From MRBY01 sp943371005 (lineage in GTDB: Bacteria > Cyanobacteriota > Cyanobacteriia > Cyanobacteriales > MRBY01), in NCBI GenBank assembly GCA_943371005.1, contig CALRTB020000006.1, forward strand, positions 86,396 through 150,395: 64,000 nt of DNA, given 5' to 3'. The notes beneath the pieces were generated by a model. The model searched no databases, was not told where the DNA came from, and saw only the letters and a program-made list of their open reading frames with translations. Numbering within the stretch: the stretch's first letter is position 1; each line of letters opens with the position of its first letter. Below are positions 8,015 through 16,234 of this stretch, piece after piece. The translations under genes and the position numbers were made by a program.

Positions 8015-9100
8015 TTATCCGTAGCGGTAATAGGCGGCACAGGCTCCCTCGGAGGAAACCATCGGTGCACCAAGGGGATGTTCAGGGGTGCAGCTTGTGC
8101 CAAAGGCGGGGCATTGCTTGGGTTTTTTTTGACCTTGGAGAATTTCGCCACTAATACAGGGAGAAGACGCTTGGGGCTGGAAATGCGCCAAATCTAATGT
8201 AAATTTGCGAGAGGCATCAAAGGCGGCGTATTTTTCGCGCAATCCGAAACCGCTCTGGGGAATTTCACCGATGCCACGCCAAGTTCGTGGGACTGTTTCA
8301 AAAATTTCTGCTACCAATTGCTGGGCAGTTGGATTGCCTGCGGCTTGCACGACGCGACGGTATTGATTTTCGATGTGCGATCGCCCTTCCTCCAACTGTT
8401 TCACACACAGATAAATGCCTTGCACAATGTCCAATGGTTCAAAGCCTGTCACGATCAGGGGGATTTGGTAATTTTCGGCGATCGCCTCGTATTCCTGATA
8501 ACCCATCACGGTGCAAACATGACCCGCCAGTAAAAAGCCCTGAATTTGGCAATTGGGAGCAGACAAAATCGCTGCCATCGCTGGCGGAACCAACACGTGG
8601 GCGACCAAGAGGGAGAAATTATTTAAGCCCAATTTTTCAGCTTGGTAGACTGCCATCGCCGTGGTTGGTGCTGTCGTTTCAAAGCCCACCGCAAAAAAAA
8701 TCATCTGTTTATCGGGATTTTCCTGCGCCATTTTCAGGGCATCGAGGGGAGAATAAACCATTTTTACGGCTGCCCCCCGCGCCTTCACCGCAAGCAAATC
8801 GAGACTCGTCCCCGGCACGCGCAACATATCGCCGAAGGAACAAAGCACCACATCGGGCAACTGGGCCAGGGCGATCGCCTGATCAATCAATTCAGCAGGG
8901 GTGACACAGACCGGACAACCGGGGCCATGAATCAACGTAATCTCTGGGGGCAGCAGTTGATCGATGCCATATTTCACGATGCTGTGGGTTTGTCCGCCGC
9001 AAATTTCCATGATCTGCCAAGGACGGGTAACAATATTGGCGATCGCCTTGATATATCCTTGCACTGCTGTCGGATCGCGAAATTCATCGACAAATTTCAT
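8015..9100 (-). CDS. hypD: Hydrogenase maturation protein HypD
   Basis: Scaffold Fe-S protein that, with HypC, carries the Fe(CN)2CO group built for the NiFe site of the hydrogenase. The 361-residue sequence has the conserved CGGQTHSI, GPGCPVCVT and GFETTAPT motifs, the SFGDMLRVPG segment, and the C-terminal cysteine-rich part (CPAFGTSCTPEHPLG ... EGACAAYY) that binds the 4Fe-4S cluster. It overlaps hypC by 4 bp (ATGA), so the two are translationally coupled. It is the last gene of the hox/hyp cluster and ends convergent with the gene at 7586, with only about 36 bp between. Confidence 0.97.
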   Translation of the reverse strand: MKFVDEFRDPTAVQGYIKAIANIVTRPWQIMEICGGQTHSIVKYGIDQLLPPEITLIHGPGCPVCVTPAELIDQAIALAQLPDVVLCSFGDMLRVPGTSLDLLAVKARGAAVKMVYSPLDALKMAQENPDKQMIFFAVGFETTAPTTAMAVYQAEKLGLNNFSLLVAHVLVPPAMAAILSAPNCQIQGFLLAGHVCTVMGYQEYEAIAENYQIPLIVTGFEPLDIVQGIYLCVKQLEEGRSHIENQYRRVVQAAGNPTAQQLVAEIFETVPRTWRGIGEIPQSGFGLREKYAAFDASRKFTLDLAHFQPQASSPCISGEILQGQKKPKQCPAFGTSCTPEHPLGAPMVSSEGACAAYYRYG

Positions 9101-9345
9101 GCAGGTTCCACTCCTGCAAAGGCTTCCATTTCTGCCAAATTCGCGAGGGTTTCCGTTGCCGCCGCCTCATCCAACACACTCAGAGCAAACCCCGCATGCA
9201 CCACCGCATAATCCCCTACTTGGGCTTCTGGCACGTAGGCGAGGCTCACTTCCCGCACCACACCCCCAAAACTTACCCGACCCATTTTAAAGAGGGGATC
9301 ATCTCCGGTAATCTCTAAAATTTTTCCCGGCACCGCAAGGCACAT
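9097..9345 (-). CDS. hypC: Hydrogenase assembly chaperone HypC
   Basis: 82-residue chaperone that binds HypD and the hydrogenase large subunit precursor while iron with its CN and CO ligands is delivered. It starts MCLAVPGKILEI, in which Cys2 is the essential iron/partner ligand. The C-terminal half forms the expected short acidic helix. It overlaps hypD by 4 bp and is 120 bp downstream of hypF. Confidence 0.97.
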   Translation of the reverse strand: MCLAVPGKILEITGDDPLFKMGRVSFGGVVREVSLAYVPEAQVGDYAVVHAGFALSVLDEAAATETLANLAEMEAFAGVEPA

Positions 9346-9465
9346 ATTTCTGCACTTTTTATCTAAACTTTTCCGCTTTGATCCTAGCGAATCGTGACTG
9401 TTTCCGTTGTCCGCTTCAAATTTTTTGATGAAGGTCGCTTTATCGGATTTCCCACTAGCAAAAAT

Positions 9466-11739
9466 TCAAGCAGATTGTGCTGCAACCGCGAAAACCTGAC
9501 CGAGGGCGATCGCCCCATCATTGGGAGGAAATTTTTGGGGATAAAACACCTGAAAATTTTCCATATTTAAGCGTTGAATTGCCCTTTCCAACAGATATTT
9601 ATTTTGAAAACAGCCTCCCGCCAAAACAACCTGTTTTAGTTTGGATTTTTTAGCCACTGTTACAATCAGTTCAACAAGCGAGTTATGAAATTTCGCTGCA
9701 ATTAAATCACTACCCATATTTAATGCAAAGTCATCAAGGATAGCTTTCACCATTGGCTGTATATTAATGATTGAAATATCATCTTTTTCTTCCCAGTCAA
9801 CACCATAGAATTCATCCGTTTTTAGATCACCAATTAAAAATTCTAGTGCCATTGCCCCCTGTCCTTCAAATGTTACCCTTTGGTATAACTCTAAAATAGA
9901 GGCGATCGCATCAAATAGCCGTCCTATACTAGACGTTAAAGGCGTATTGATTTTCTGCCTTAATATTGTTTTGATTAACTGTAACTCCTGCTCCGAAAAA
10001 GCCTGTAAAACTGGTGTATTCAAATGACTTAATTCCTCTAATGTCCACCATTGGGATAATAAGCCTAAGGCACTGCGACGCGGCTCTTTATTAGCTTGAT
10101 CACCACCAATGAGAGGGAAGGGTTTAAGGTGAGCAACACGCTGATTTTTCCCCTTATCAACAAAGAAAAATTCACCGCCCCAAATTGTGCCATCTGCACC
10201 ATAACCCGTACCATCCCAAGCCACCCCTAACACTGGAAATTCAAGCTGATGTTCAGCCATGCAGGCATAGATATGGGCATGGTGATGCTGTACTGGCACT
10301 AGAGGGATATTGAGTGTTTGGGCAAGATTTTTAGCGTATTGGCTAGAGAGATAGTTAGGATGTAAATCACAGGTAATAATATCAGGTTCAAAGTCATAAA
10401 TTTGGCTTAATTTTTGCAAGGTTTGTTCCATCGCTTGCAGCGTTAATTGATTAGACAAATCGCCAATATGTTGACTTAAAAAAATACGATCTCTTTGGGC
10501 GATCGCCACTGTATTTTTTAGATGTCCTCCCATTGCCAAAATATTTTCTGGGAGGGGTTGTTTTAAGGTAATGGGTTCTGGTGCATAGCCCCTTGCCCGC
10601 CGCAAGATCACAGGTGTATTATTCATCACTCGCACCACCGAGTCATCCACCGGACGAAGAATGCGGCGATTATGAATTAAGAATCCATCGGCAATATTTT
10701 TAAGCCTTGCTAATGCTTCCGTTTCATCAATGCAAATGGGTTCATCACTGAGGTTACCACTGGTTGCCACCACCGGAAAATTAAGCGCATTTAAAAGCAG
10801 ATGATGTAATGGCGTATAGGGCAACATTACCCCCAAATAAGGATTATTTGGCGCAACATTTTTGGCTAATTTAAAAGTTTCTTTTTTTTGTAATAAAACA
10901 ATGGGACTGGCTTGTGTAGTTAAACATTTTTCTTCTAATTTTGAAAGCAAGCAATCGTTTTTGACGGAAATCAAATCGGGATACATCACTGCCAACGGTT
11001 TGTCGGGTCGTTGTTTGCGATCGCGCAGTTGTTGCACCGCCTGAAAATTTCTAGCATCCGTTAATAATTGAAATCCCCCTAAACCTTTTAAGGTAAGAAT
11101 TTTGCCATCACGGAGATATTGAATCGCCAATGTTAACGGATTTTGGTGCTCAAAATTAGTTTTAAAAGCCGTCAAAAAGTTTAATTGGGGACCACAGTTT
11201 GGGCAGGCATTCGGTTGGGCATGGAAACGGCGATCGCCGGGGTCTTCATATTCCTGTTGACAGTCCACGCACATCGGAAAATCCGCCATTGAGGTTAAGG
11301 GGCGATCGTAGGGCAGGGTTTCAATAATGCTGTAGCGGGGGCCGCAATGGGTGCAGTTCGTAAAAGGGTATTGATAACGGCGATTTTGAGGATTAAAAAT
11401 TTCTGCAATGCATTCAGAACAGGTGGCTAAATCAGGTAAAACAACGGCAATTTTTTCTCCAGTTTGACTGGCCCGAATTTGGAAATTTTTAAAATTAACT
11501 GGCTCTAAATATTGATATTTTAAAGCATCAATTTTGGCATTGGGTGGCAACTCTGTTTGTAGTTTTTTTAGAAATGAATTTAAAGGCGATCGCCCTCCTT
11601 CCACCTCAATTGTCACCCCCGCAGCGGAGTTATTCACCCAACCGAATAAATTGAGTGCTGTGGCTAATTGATAAACAAAGGGACGAAAACCAACCCCCTG
11701 CACTGTACCTTGAATCTCTAGATGTAACCGTTGTTTCAC
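9466..11739 (-). CDS. hypF: Carbamoyltransferase HypF
   Basis: Makes the thiocarbamate used as the cyanide source: it hydrolyses carbamoyl phosphate, adenylates carbamate and transfers it to the C-terminal Cys of HypE. Domains seen in order in 757 residues: N-terminal acylphosphatase (GTVQGVGFRPFVYQLA, about 10-25), two zinc fingers (CSECIAEIF ... CTHCGPRYS and CVDCQQEYE ... CPNCGPQL), a YrdC-like domain (KGLGGFQLLTDA; TSGNLSDEPICI), and a Kae1-like domain with VQHHHAHIYACMAEH and AGGCFQNKYLLE. The length is normal. The stretch 9700-10900 is relatively AT-rich compared with por or ureC. It starts 7 bp after hypB. Confidence 0.97.
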   Translation of the reverse strand: MKQRLHLEIQGTVQGVGFRPFVYQLATALNLFGWVNNSAAGVTIEVEGGRSPLNSFLKKLQTELPPNAKIDALKYQYLEPVNFKNFQIRASQTGEKIAVVLPDLATCSECIAEIFNPQNRRYQYPFTNCTHCGPRYSIIETLPYDRPLTSMADFPMCVDCQQEYEDPGDRRFHAQPNACPNCGPQLNFLTAFKTNFEHQNPLTLAIQYLRDGKILTLKGLGGFQLLTDARNFQAVQQLRDRKQRPDKPLAVMYPDLISVKNDCLLSKLEEKCLTTQASPIVLLQKKETFKLAKNVAPNNPYLGVMLPYTPLHHLLLNALNFPVVATSGNLSDEPICIDETEALARLKNIADGFLIHNRRILRPVDDSVVRVMNNTPVILRRARGYAPEPITLKQPLPENILAMGGHLKNTVAIAQRDRIFLSQHIGDLSNQLTLQAMEQTLQKLSQIYDFEPDIITCDLHPNYLSSQYAKNLAQTLNIPLVPVQHHHAHIYACMAEHQLEFPVLGVAWDGTGYGADGTIWGGEFFFVDKGKNQRVAHLKPFPLIGGDQANKEPRRSALGLLSQWWTLEELSHLNTPVLQAFSEQELQLIKTILRQKINTPLTSSIGRLFDAIASILELYQRVTFEGQGAMALEFLIGDLKTDEFYGVDWEEKDDISIINIQPMVKAILDDFALNMGSDLIAAKFHNSLVELIVTVAKKSKLKQVVLAGGCFQNKYLLERAIQRLNMENFQVFYPQKFPPNDGAIALGQVFAVAAQSA

Positions 11740-11746
11740 AAGAAAT

Positions 11747-12568
11747 TTAAGGAATTAATACAGGTTGCCCAACAATCATTTGATACTGGCTTTGGAGATA
11801 GTTTAACCAGTTATTCATTCCCTCCTCTGTGCGCGCCGATAGTTCAAAAATTTCTGCTTGGGGACACATTTTTTGGATATTTTCTAATGCCAAATTACGG
11901 TCAAAACCCACCACTTCAGCAATATCAATTTTATTAACAATGACAACATCAGCAGACTTAAACATTGTCGGGTATTTTAACGGTTTATCCTCTCCTTCTG
12001 TCGTGGAAAGTAACACAATTCTTTTGTGTTCCCCCAGATCATAGGCAGCGGGACAAACTAAATTACCCACATTTTCAATGATTAATAGATTAGCATCATC
12101 AAGGGAGATTTTTCGTGCCGCATTTAAGACCATTTCGGCATCGAGATGACAGAGAGTTCCTGTGGTAATTTGGGCAACGGGAACATCATTTTTGCGGAGT
12201 CGTTGGGCATCATTGTCAGTCTCTAGATCACCCACAATCACAGCTAAATTCAGTTTATTTTTTAACTGCTCAATGGTTCGCTCTAGTAATGCTGTTTTAC
12301 CGGAACCCGGACTAGAAACGACATTGATGACAAATAAATCTTTCGCCAGAAAATAGCCGCGATTACGCTCGGCAAGACGGTCATTTTTCGCAAAAATGGA
12401 TTGATTAATATCAATAGAATGGCTATGGTGATGACTGCCATTGTGCCCGTGGTGGTGGTCGTGATCATGGGGATGATGATGGTCATGATCTCCGTGGGAG
12501 TGATCATGGGCATGGGTATGAATTTCTACCGGTTTTTCAACAGCGTTACAACCGCAATTTCCACACAT
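11747..12568 (-). CDS. hypB: Hydrogenase nickel incorporation GTPase HypB
   Basis: GTPase that delivers Ni2+ to the hydrogenase large subunit together with HypA. It begins MCGNCGC, the high-affinity N-terminal nickel site, followed by a histidine-rich stretch with 19 His between residues 17 and 50, a nickel store as in rhizobial HypB. The GTPase motifs follow: SSPGSGKTALL (P-loop), GDLETDNDAQR, ENVGNLVCP and VNKID. It lies 3 bp downstream of hypA and 7 bp upstream of hypF, in a tight operon. Confidence 0.97.
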   Translation of the reverse strand: MCGNCGCNAVEKPVEIHTHAHDHSHGDHDHHHPHDHDHHHGHNGSHHHSHSIDINQSIFAKNDRLAERNRGYFLAKDLFVINVVSSPGSGKTALLERTIEQLKNKLNLAVIVGDLETDNDAQRLRKNDVPVAQITTGTLCHLDAEMVLNAARKISLDDANLLIIENVGNLVCPAAYDLGEHKRIVLLSTTEGEDKPLKYPTMFKSADVVIVNKIDIAEVVGFDRNLALENIQKMCPQAEIFELSARTEEGMNNWLNYLQSQYQMIVGQPVLIP

Positions 12569-12571
12569 AAT

Positions 12572-12913
12572 TTAAATCACCTCTAAAGATTTTAATTCGA
12601 CTTCTTTGCCACTCAGAATTTGTTGACTTAAATTGCCACATAAAGGGCATTCATCAAACAAATCAGGCGGCGTAAAAGGGCGATCGCATTGGGCACAATA
12701 ACAGGTCACAGGAACCGTTTCAATGATTAGTTTAGCCTGTTCGGCAAGGGTTCCGCCCGCCACCGCTTCAAAGGCAAAACTCAGGGCTTCCGGCACAACC
12801 CCACTCATTGCTCCAATCCGCATCGTTAAACCCACAATTTTTGTGGCGTTTTGTTGTTTGGCTGAGGCACAGGCGATCGCCACGGTTTCTGTCATGATTG
12901 CGACTTCATGCAT
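12572..12913 (-). CDS. hypA: Hydrogenase nickel incorporation protein HypA
   Basis: Nickel metallochaperone, 113 residues from the ATG at 12913. This start gives the invariant MHE N-terminus whose His2 binds nickel; the frame is open further upstream, but that extension has no homology logic. A zinc site is visible as CYCAQC ... CPLCG, close to the usual CxxC pairs. The ATG is only 5 bp after the stop of the Uma2 gene, so translation is probably coupled. The first 43 nt belong to a 45-bp sequence that is repeated at 13604-13648, where hypA must once have followed hoxW directly. Confidence 0.95.
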   Translation of the reverse strand: MHEVAIMTETVAIACASAKQQNATKIVGLTMRIGAMSGVVPEALSFAFEAVAGGTLAEQAKLIIETVPVTCYCAQCDRPFTPPDLFDECPLCGNLSQQILSGKEVELKSLEVI

Positions 12914-12915
12914 GG
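12871..12915. repeat. 45-bp direct repeat, copy in functional hypA
   Basis: Covers 2 nt upstream of and the first 43 nt of hypA. It matches 13604-13648 in 44 of 45 positions (G versus A at 12895). Its outer end is a GGCGATCGCC HIP1 site. The two copies flank the Uma2 gene. Confidence 0.95.
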
Positions 12916-12918
12916 CAA

Positions 12919-13557
12919 CTATGACCTCTGCTGTTGTACCCATCGACGGAATTTTCGCAGAATAGTGGTGCGTCCTTCAACTTTACTATCTGCCAAAAAT
13001 TGAGGTATGACTTGAATGAGATTCCAACCCGCAAAAATTTGACTATCACTAATGCTTTGATACTGACCATTAATTAAAACATTAATTTGTAAAGTATTTC
13101 GCTCAAATCGCCATAATTCAGGGACACCTAATGCGGCATAAATATCAGGATAGGTGCGAGATGTGATGTCAATTTCAAGGGCAAGATCAGGTGGAGGATC
13201 AATGCTTAAATCAATGCGATTTTTACCTCGTATTTTTGCTTCATTCTTAATGTAAAAACATTGATCAGGTTCTAGTCCTTGGGATGTTTCTTTTCTAAAT
13301 GTGGTAGAACCTAAGCAACGAAATTCTATGTCGAGTTCTTCCAGTAATACTTTGATTAAATCACTAATAATTTCTTTATTATCTTCATGTTCAGCTAATG
13401 GAGTCATAATCTCTAAACATTGATCTTTATATGCAATCCGAGCCGCACGATGTTCGCCTAAGTCTGTTAAAATTTGCTCGAATTCCTGCCAGCTAATATC
13501 CCGTAAGATAATATGCTGACCGGGGGGGACTTGAATACGTTTGAGTTCTAATAACAT
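12919..13557 (-). CDS. Uma2-family (DUF820) endonuclease-like protein, inserted between hoxW and hypA
   Basis: 212 residues of the Uma2 family, a PD-(D/E)XK nuclease-fold group that is greatly expanded in cyanobacteria and mostly uncharacterised. Seen: ISWQEFEQIL near the N-terminus, EHEDNKEIISDL, LEPDQCFYI (the PD motif), PPPDLALEIDITSRT and YAALGVPELWRF, all typical family landmarks. It has no known part in hydrogenase maturation. It lies in the same direction as the operon, ending 5 bp before hypA, and is flanked by 45-bp direct repeats, so it is an insertion into the hoxW-hypA junction. It is AT-rich in its N-terminal half. Whether it is active as a nuclease cannot be judged from the sequence. 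Confidence 0.88.
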   Translation of the reverse strand: MLLELKRIQVPPGQHIILRDISWQEFEQILTDLGEHRAARIAYKDQCLEIMTPLAEHEDNKEIISDLIKVLLEELDIEFRCLGSTTFRKETSQGLEPDQCFYIKNEAKIRGKNRIDLSIDPPPDLALEIDITSRTYPDIYAALGVPELWRFERNTLQINVLINGQYQSISDSQIFAGWNLIQVIPQFLADSKVEGRTTILRKFRRWVQQQRS

Positions 13558-13583
13558 GACTTTTAGTTTAGGCTTTTTATCTA

Positions 13584-13646
13584 TTATAAAATCAAAAATA
13601 GAAAGGCGATCGCCACGGTTTCTGTCATAATTGCGACTTCATGCAT
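13584..13646 (-). pseudogene. hypA': Truncated 5' copy of hypA
   Basis: Starting with the same MHEVAIMTETVAIA as hypA, this 20-codon frame then runs into unrelated sequence (FLFLIL) and stops at 13584. It is the remnant left when the Uma2 gene entered. Its first 22 nt are also the last codons and stop of hoxW, so it cannot be lost without altering hoxW. It could still be translated as a short leader just upstream of the Uma2 start at 13557. Confidence 0.85.
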
Positions 13647-13648
13647 GG
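13604..13648. repeat. 45-bp direct repeat, copy overlapping hoxW end
   Basis: Second copy of the repeat at 12871-12915 (44/45 identical). It holds the last codons of hoxW and the start of the hypA remnant. Confidence 0.95.
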
Positions 13649-14065
13649 TGTGACTTGTTCCTGTAAAAGCTGAATTGCTGTTTGGATGGCGTTTTGGGTA
13701 ATTTCAGAATAGCTTTCTCCCAATTCAAAATTTTGAGCCGGAATTAAAACGAAGTAGGCATCAGGGGCATAATGATAGATTTTTTTTGCTAAATTTAAGA
13801 GACTTTGGGGATCAATAAAATGTCCAAAATTATGCTCATCATCTCTGAGTTGAATCAACTGAATGGTGACGGTATCAATGGGAGCAGCATCGACAAAATA
13901 AACGTGCTCCACTTGGATTAAATCTTCTACTAATTCTGGGGTGAGTTGATGGGTGGTGATCGCCGTTACAGTTTCCTGATCAAAAAAGGCTTTAGCGACC
14001 GTTTGTCCTGCCCCATCATCAGAACGTAAGGTATTACCATAACCAATAATTAGAGTCTGTTTCAT
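13625..14065 (-). CDS. hoxW: Hydrogenase maturation endopeptidase HoxW
   Basis: Nickel-dependent protease that removes the C-terminal tail of HoxH once the NiFe centre is complete. The 146-residue protein opens with LIIGYGNTLRSDDGAG, containing the conserved metal-binding acidic residue of the HycI/HybD family; THQLTPELVEDL and YFVDAAP follow, giving the other usual ligand positions. It overlaps hoxH by 4 bp (ATGA). The final residues CMKSQL are read out of frame through what is also the start of hypA, the relic of an ancestral hoxW-hypA overlap. Confidence 0.93.
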   Translation of the reverse strand: MKQTLIIGYGNTLRSDDGAGQTVAKAFFDQETVTAITTHQLTPELVEDLIQVEHVYFVDAAPIDTVTIQLIQLRDDEHNFGHFIDPQSLLNLAKKIYHYAPDAYFVLIPAQNFELGESYSEITQNAIQTAIQLLQEQVTPCMKSQL

Positions 14066-15489
14066 TGACTATCACGACGAATTTCTTTAACAATTGAACC
14101 GTCAGGAGAAATTAGCTGCAAAATCATCGGCATTTGTCCGGCGGCATGGGTTGAACAACTCAGGCAAGGATCGTAATTTCTTACCCCAGCTTCCACCCGA
14201 TTTAAAATACCTTCGGCGACATTTTCACCATGAATATAATGCTTAGCAATTTGGGTTACAGTGCGGTTAATGGCAAAATTGTTTTGTCCCGTGGCAATCA
14301 CTAAATTAATTTTTTGAAGCAGTCCATTTTCATCCACTTGATAATGATGAAATAGGGTTCCCCGTGGTGCTTCACTCACGCCAACAGCTTCGGTTTGATT
14401 GACTCCCGCCTCTGCTTGTAAACGGCTAGAAAACAAATCTGGATCATCAATCATCCGCTCAATTCTTTCGAGGGAACCAAGGATTTCAATTAATCTAGCA
14501 TGATGATAAACGAAGGAAGCCTGCACAATTCTGCCGTGCCGTTGCCGATATTCAATGAGTTCTTGATCGGCTAATGGTGTGCCAAAATGTTCGCAAATAT
14601 TTAACCGTGCCAAAGGCCCAACGCGGTAAACACCCGTCTCCCCAAAAAGCTTATAGTAAGGGGATTTTAAATAAGAATCTGCCTGTAATTTTTCCCCAAG
14701 GAATTCACGGTAATTGTTCGGATCAAGGTGATCGCCAACAATATTGCCGTGGCTATCGATCATTCGCAAAATACCGTTGTAATGTTCCCACGCGCCGGAC
14801 TCCCCCACTAAACCCAGATACAGACTCGGAAAATTGCCAAAGACTTCCACTTCTTCCTGATGGGAATCAAGGATTTTTTTAAATAAACTCAGGGCATTTC
14901 TGACGGTATTTTTTGCCTCCGGCAAGCCCTCTTTAATGTAGGTTTGTCCTTCTTTAGTCATAGGCGATCGCACACCACCGGGGATTGACCAAGCGGGGTG
15001 AACTTTTTGGCTGCCAAGGATTTTAATAATGTCCTGTCCAAACTTTCTCAGACGGATTCCTCCCCGTGCTAAATCTGGATCGGCAGCAATTAAACCAAAC
15101 ACATTTCTTGTTTTTGGATCGCCGTCCCAACCGAAAATCAAATCGGGACTACTGAGGTGGAAAAAACTGAGGGCATGGGATTGGGTAATCTGAGCAAGAT
15201 TGATCATCCGTCGCAATTTTTCTGCCGCTGCGGGAATTTTTACGGCTAATAATTGATCCCCTGTTTTGGACGAAGCAATCAGGTGACTAACGGGACAAAT
15301 GCCACAGATTCGGGACGTTAAGGCGGGCATTTCCCAAAAGGGACGACCCTCACAAAATTTCTCAAAACCGCGAAATTCCCCCACATGGAAACGGGCTTCA
15401 TTCACTTCCCCTTGATCATCTAGGTAAATGGAAATTTTGGCATGTCCTTCGATGCGAGTTACGGAATCAATGATAATTGTTTTAGACAT
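14062..15489 (-). CDS. hoxH: Bidirectional NiFe hydrogenase large subunit HoxH
   Basis: Catalytic subunit carrying the NiFe active site of the cytoplasmic NAD(P)-linked hydrogenase HoxEFUYH. The 475-residue precursor shows the L1 motif RICGICPVSH (Cys62, Cys65) and the L2 motif DPCLSCSTH (Cys442, Cys445, His448). Cleavage after His448 by HoxW would remove a 27-residue tail. RIEGHAKI near residue 12 is the conserved glutamate region. It is separated by 95 AT-rich bp from the CBS-CP12 gene upstream and overlaps hoxW downstream. Confidence 0.98.
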   Translation of the reverse strand: MSKTIIIDSVTRIEGHAKISIYLDDQGEVNEARFHVGEFRGFEKFCEGRPFWEMPALTSRICGICPVSHLIASSKTGDQLLAVKIPAAAEKLRRMINLAQITQSHALSFFHLSSPDLIFGWDGDPKTRNVFGLIAADPDLARGGIRLRKFGQDIIKILGSQKVHPAWSIPGGVRSPMTKEGQTYIKEGLPEAKNTVRNALSLFKKILDSHQEEVEVFGNFPSLYLGLVGESGAWEHYNGILRMIDSHGNIVGDHLDPNNYREFLGEKLQADSYLKSPYYKLFGETGVYRVGPLARLNICEHFGTPLADQELIEYRQRHGRIVQASFVYHHARLIEILGSLERIERMIDDPDLFSSRLQAEAGVNQTEAVGVSEAPRGTLFHHYQVDENGLLQKINLVIATGQNNFAINRTVTQIAKHYIHGENVAEGILNRVEAGVRNYDPCLSCSTHAAGQMPMILQLISPDGSIVKEIRRDSQ

Positions 15490-15584
15490 TTTTAACTCCT
15501 AGATGATTTTTTTAACGAATACTTGAAATGTTTTTATTAATTATTTTTTAGAATGAATTGATGCCTGATTTTGACGAATTATTT

Positions 15585-16229
15585 TCAACCACTGCACCAA
15601 TTATCAACCATCAAATGATCGATGGCTTCTGGATTTTTTTCTAAATATTCTTCAAGGGCGGTTTTATCTAATTTTTGGGATTGTTGATAGGCGGTTTCAG
15701 CTTGCAATTCTTCCACCATCGCCCACGCCTGAATACAGTCACTAGAATCATGTCCTTTTTCTTGACAGATTAATTTTGCTTGTTGAATAGCGGCTTGCAT
15801 TTCTGCGGCAAATAATAGCTCTTTGGGACGCTCTAAAAAGTCACTTTTACTGATTAAATCTTCGACGGTAATTATCCCTAAAAGTTTGTCAGTTATCACG
15901 GGAGCACTGTGCAAATTCCACTGACTAAACAGACGGGCAACATATTCCACCGCCAGATCAGGATTCACAGAAATACAGGGTTTGGTCATAATTTCATAGG
16001 CGCGGATTGCCCTTGGATCACGACCATAGGCAATCACTTTACTGACGATATCGGTGGCAGTCAAAATACCGTAGGCATCGTGATCATGGCGACGATCCAC
16101 AATCAGGACACGGGTTTTATTCACGTGCATACATTGGGTGGCGCTGGCAATGGTCGCTAAACCTTTGATGGTCACCACGTTGGGATTCATAATATCGGCG
16201 GCAGTCAGCATGGCAAATGTTTGGGACAT
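15585..16229 (-). CDS. CBS-domain pair fused to a CP12-like tail
   Basis: 214 residues. Two CBS motifs (about 8-70 and 76-130; TAADIMNPNVVTI, YEIMTKPCISV, GIITVEDLIS) form a Bateman module that usually binds adenine nucleotides. The C-terminal part from about 145 resembles CP12, the small redox switch that ties GAPDH and phosphoribulokinase together: Cys155 and Cys165 are spaced as in the N-terminal CP12 pair, and AWAMVEELQAE is the CP12 signature. The C-terminal CP12 cysteine pair is missing (YLEKNPEAIDH). CBS-CP12 fusions are known in cyanobacteria. The gene lies between hoxY and hoxH, so a regulatory role for hydrogenase is a fair inference, not proved. Confidence 0.85.
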   Translation of the reverse strand: MSQTFAMLTAADIMNPNVVTIKGLATIASATQCMHVNKTRVLIVDRRHDHDAYGILTATDIVSKVIAYGRDPRAIRAYEIMTKPCISVNPDLAVEYVARLFSQWNLHSAPVITDKLLGIITVEDLISKSDFLERPKELLFAAEMQAAIQQAKLICQEKGHDSSDCIQAWAMVEELQAETAYQQSQKLDKTALEEYLEKNPEAIDHLMVDNWCSG

Positions 16230-16234
16230 AAAAT

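Noticed and set aside
12401..12586. Plus-strand Met/Val-rich frame over hypB
   Set aside because: It is the reverse complement of the histidine-rich codons of HypB.
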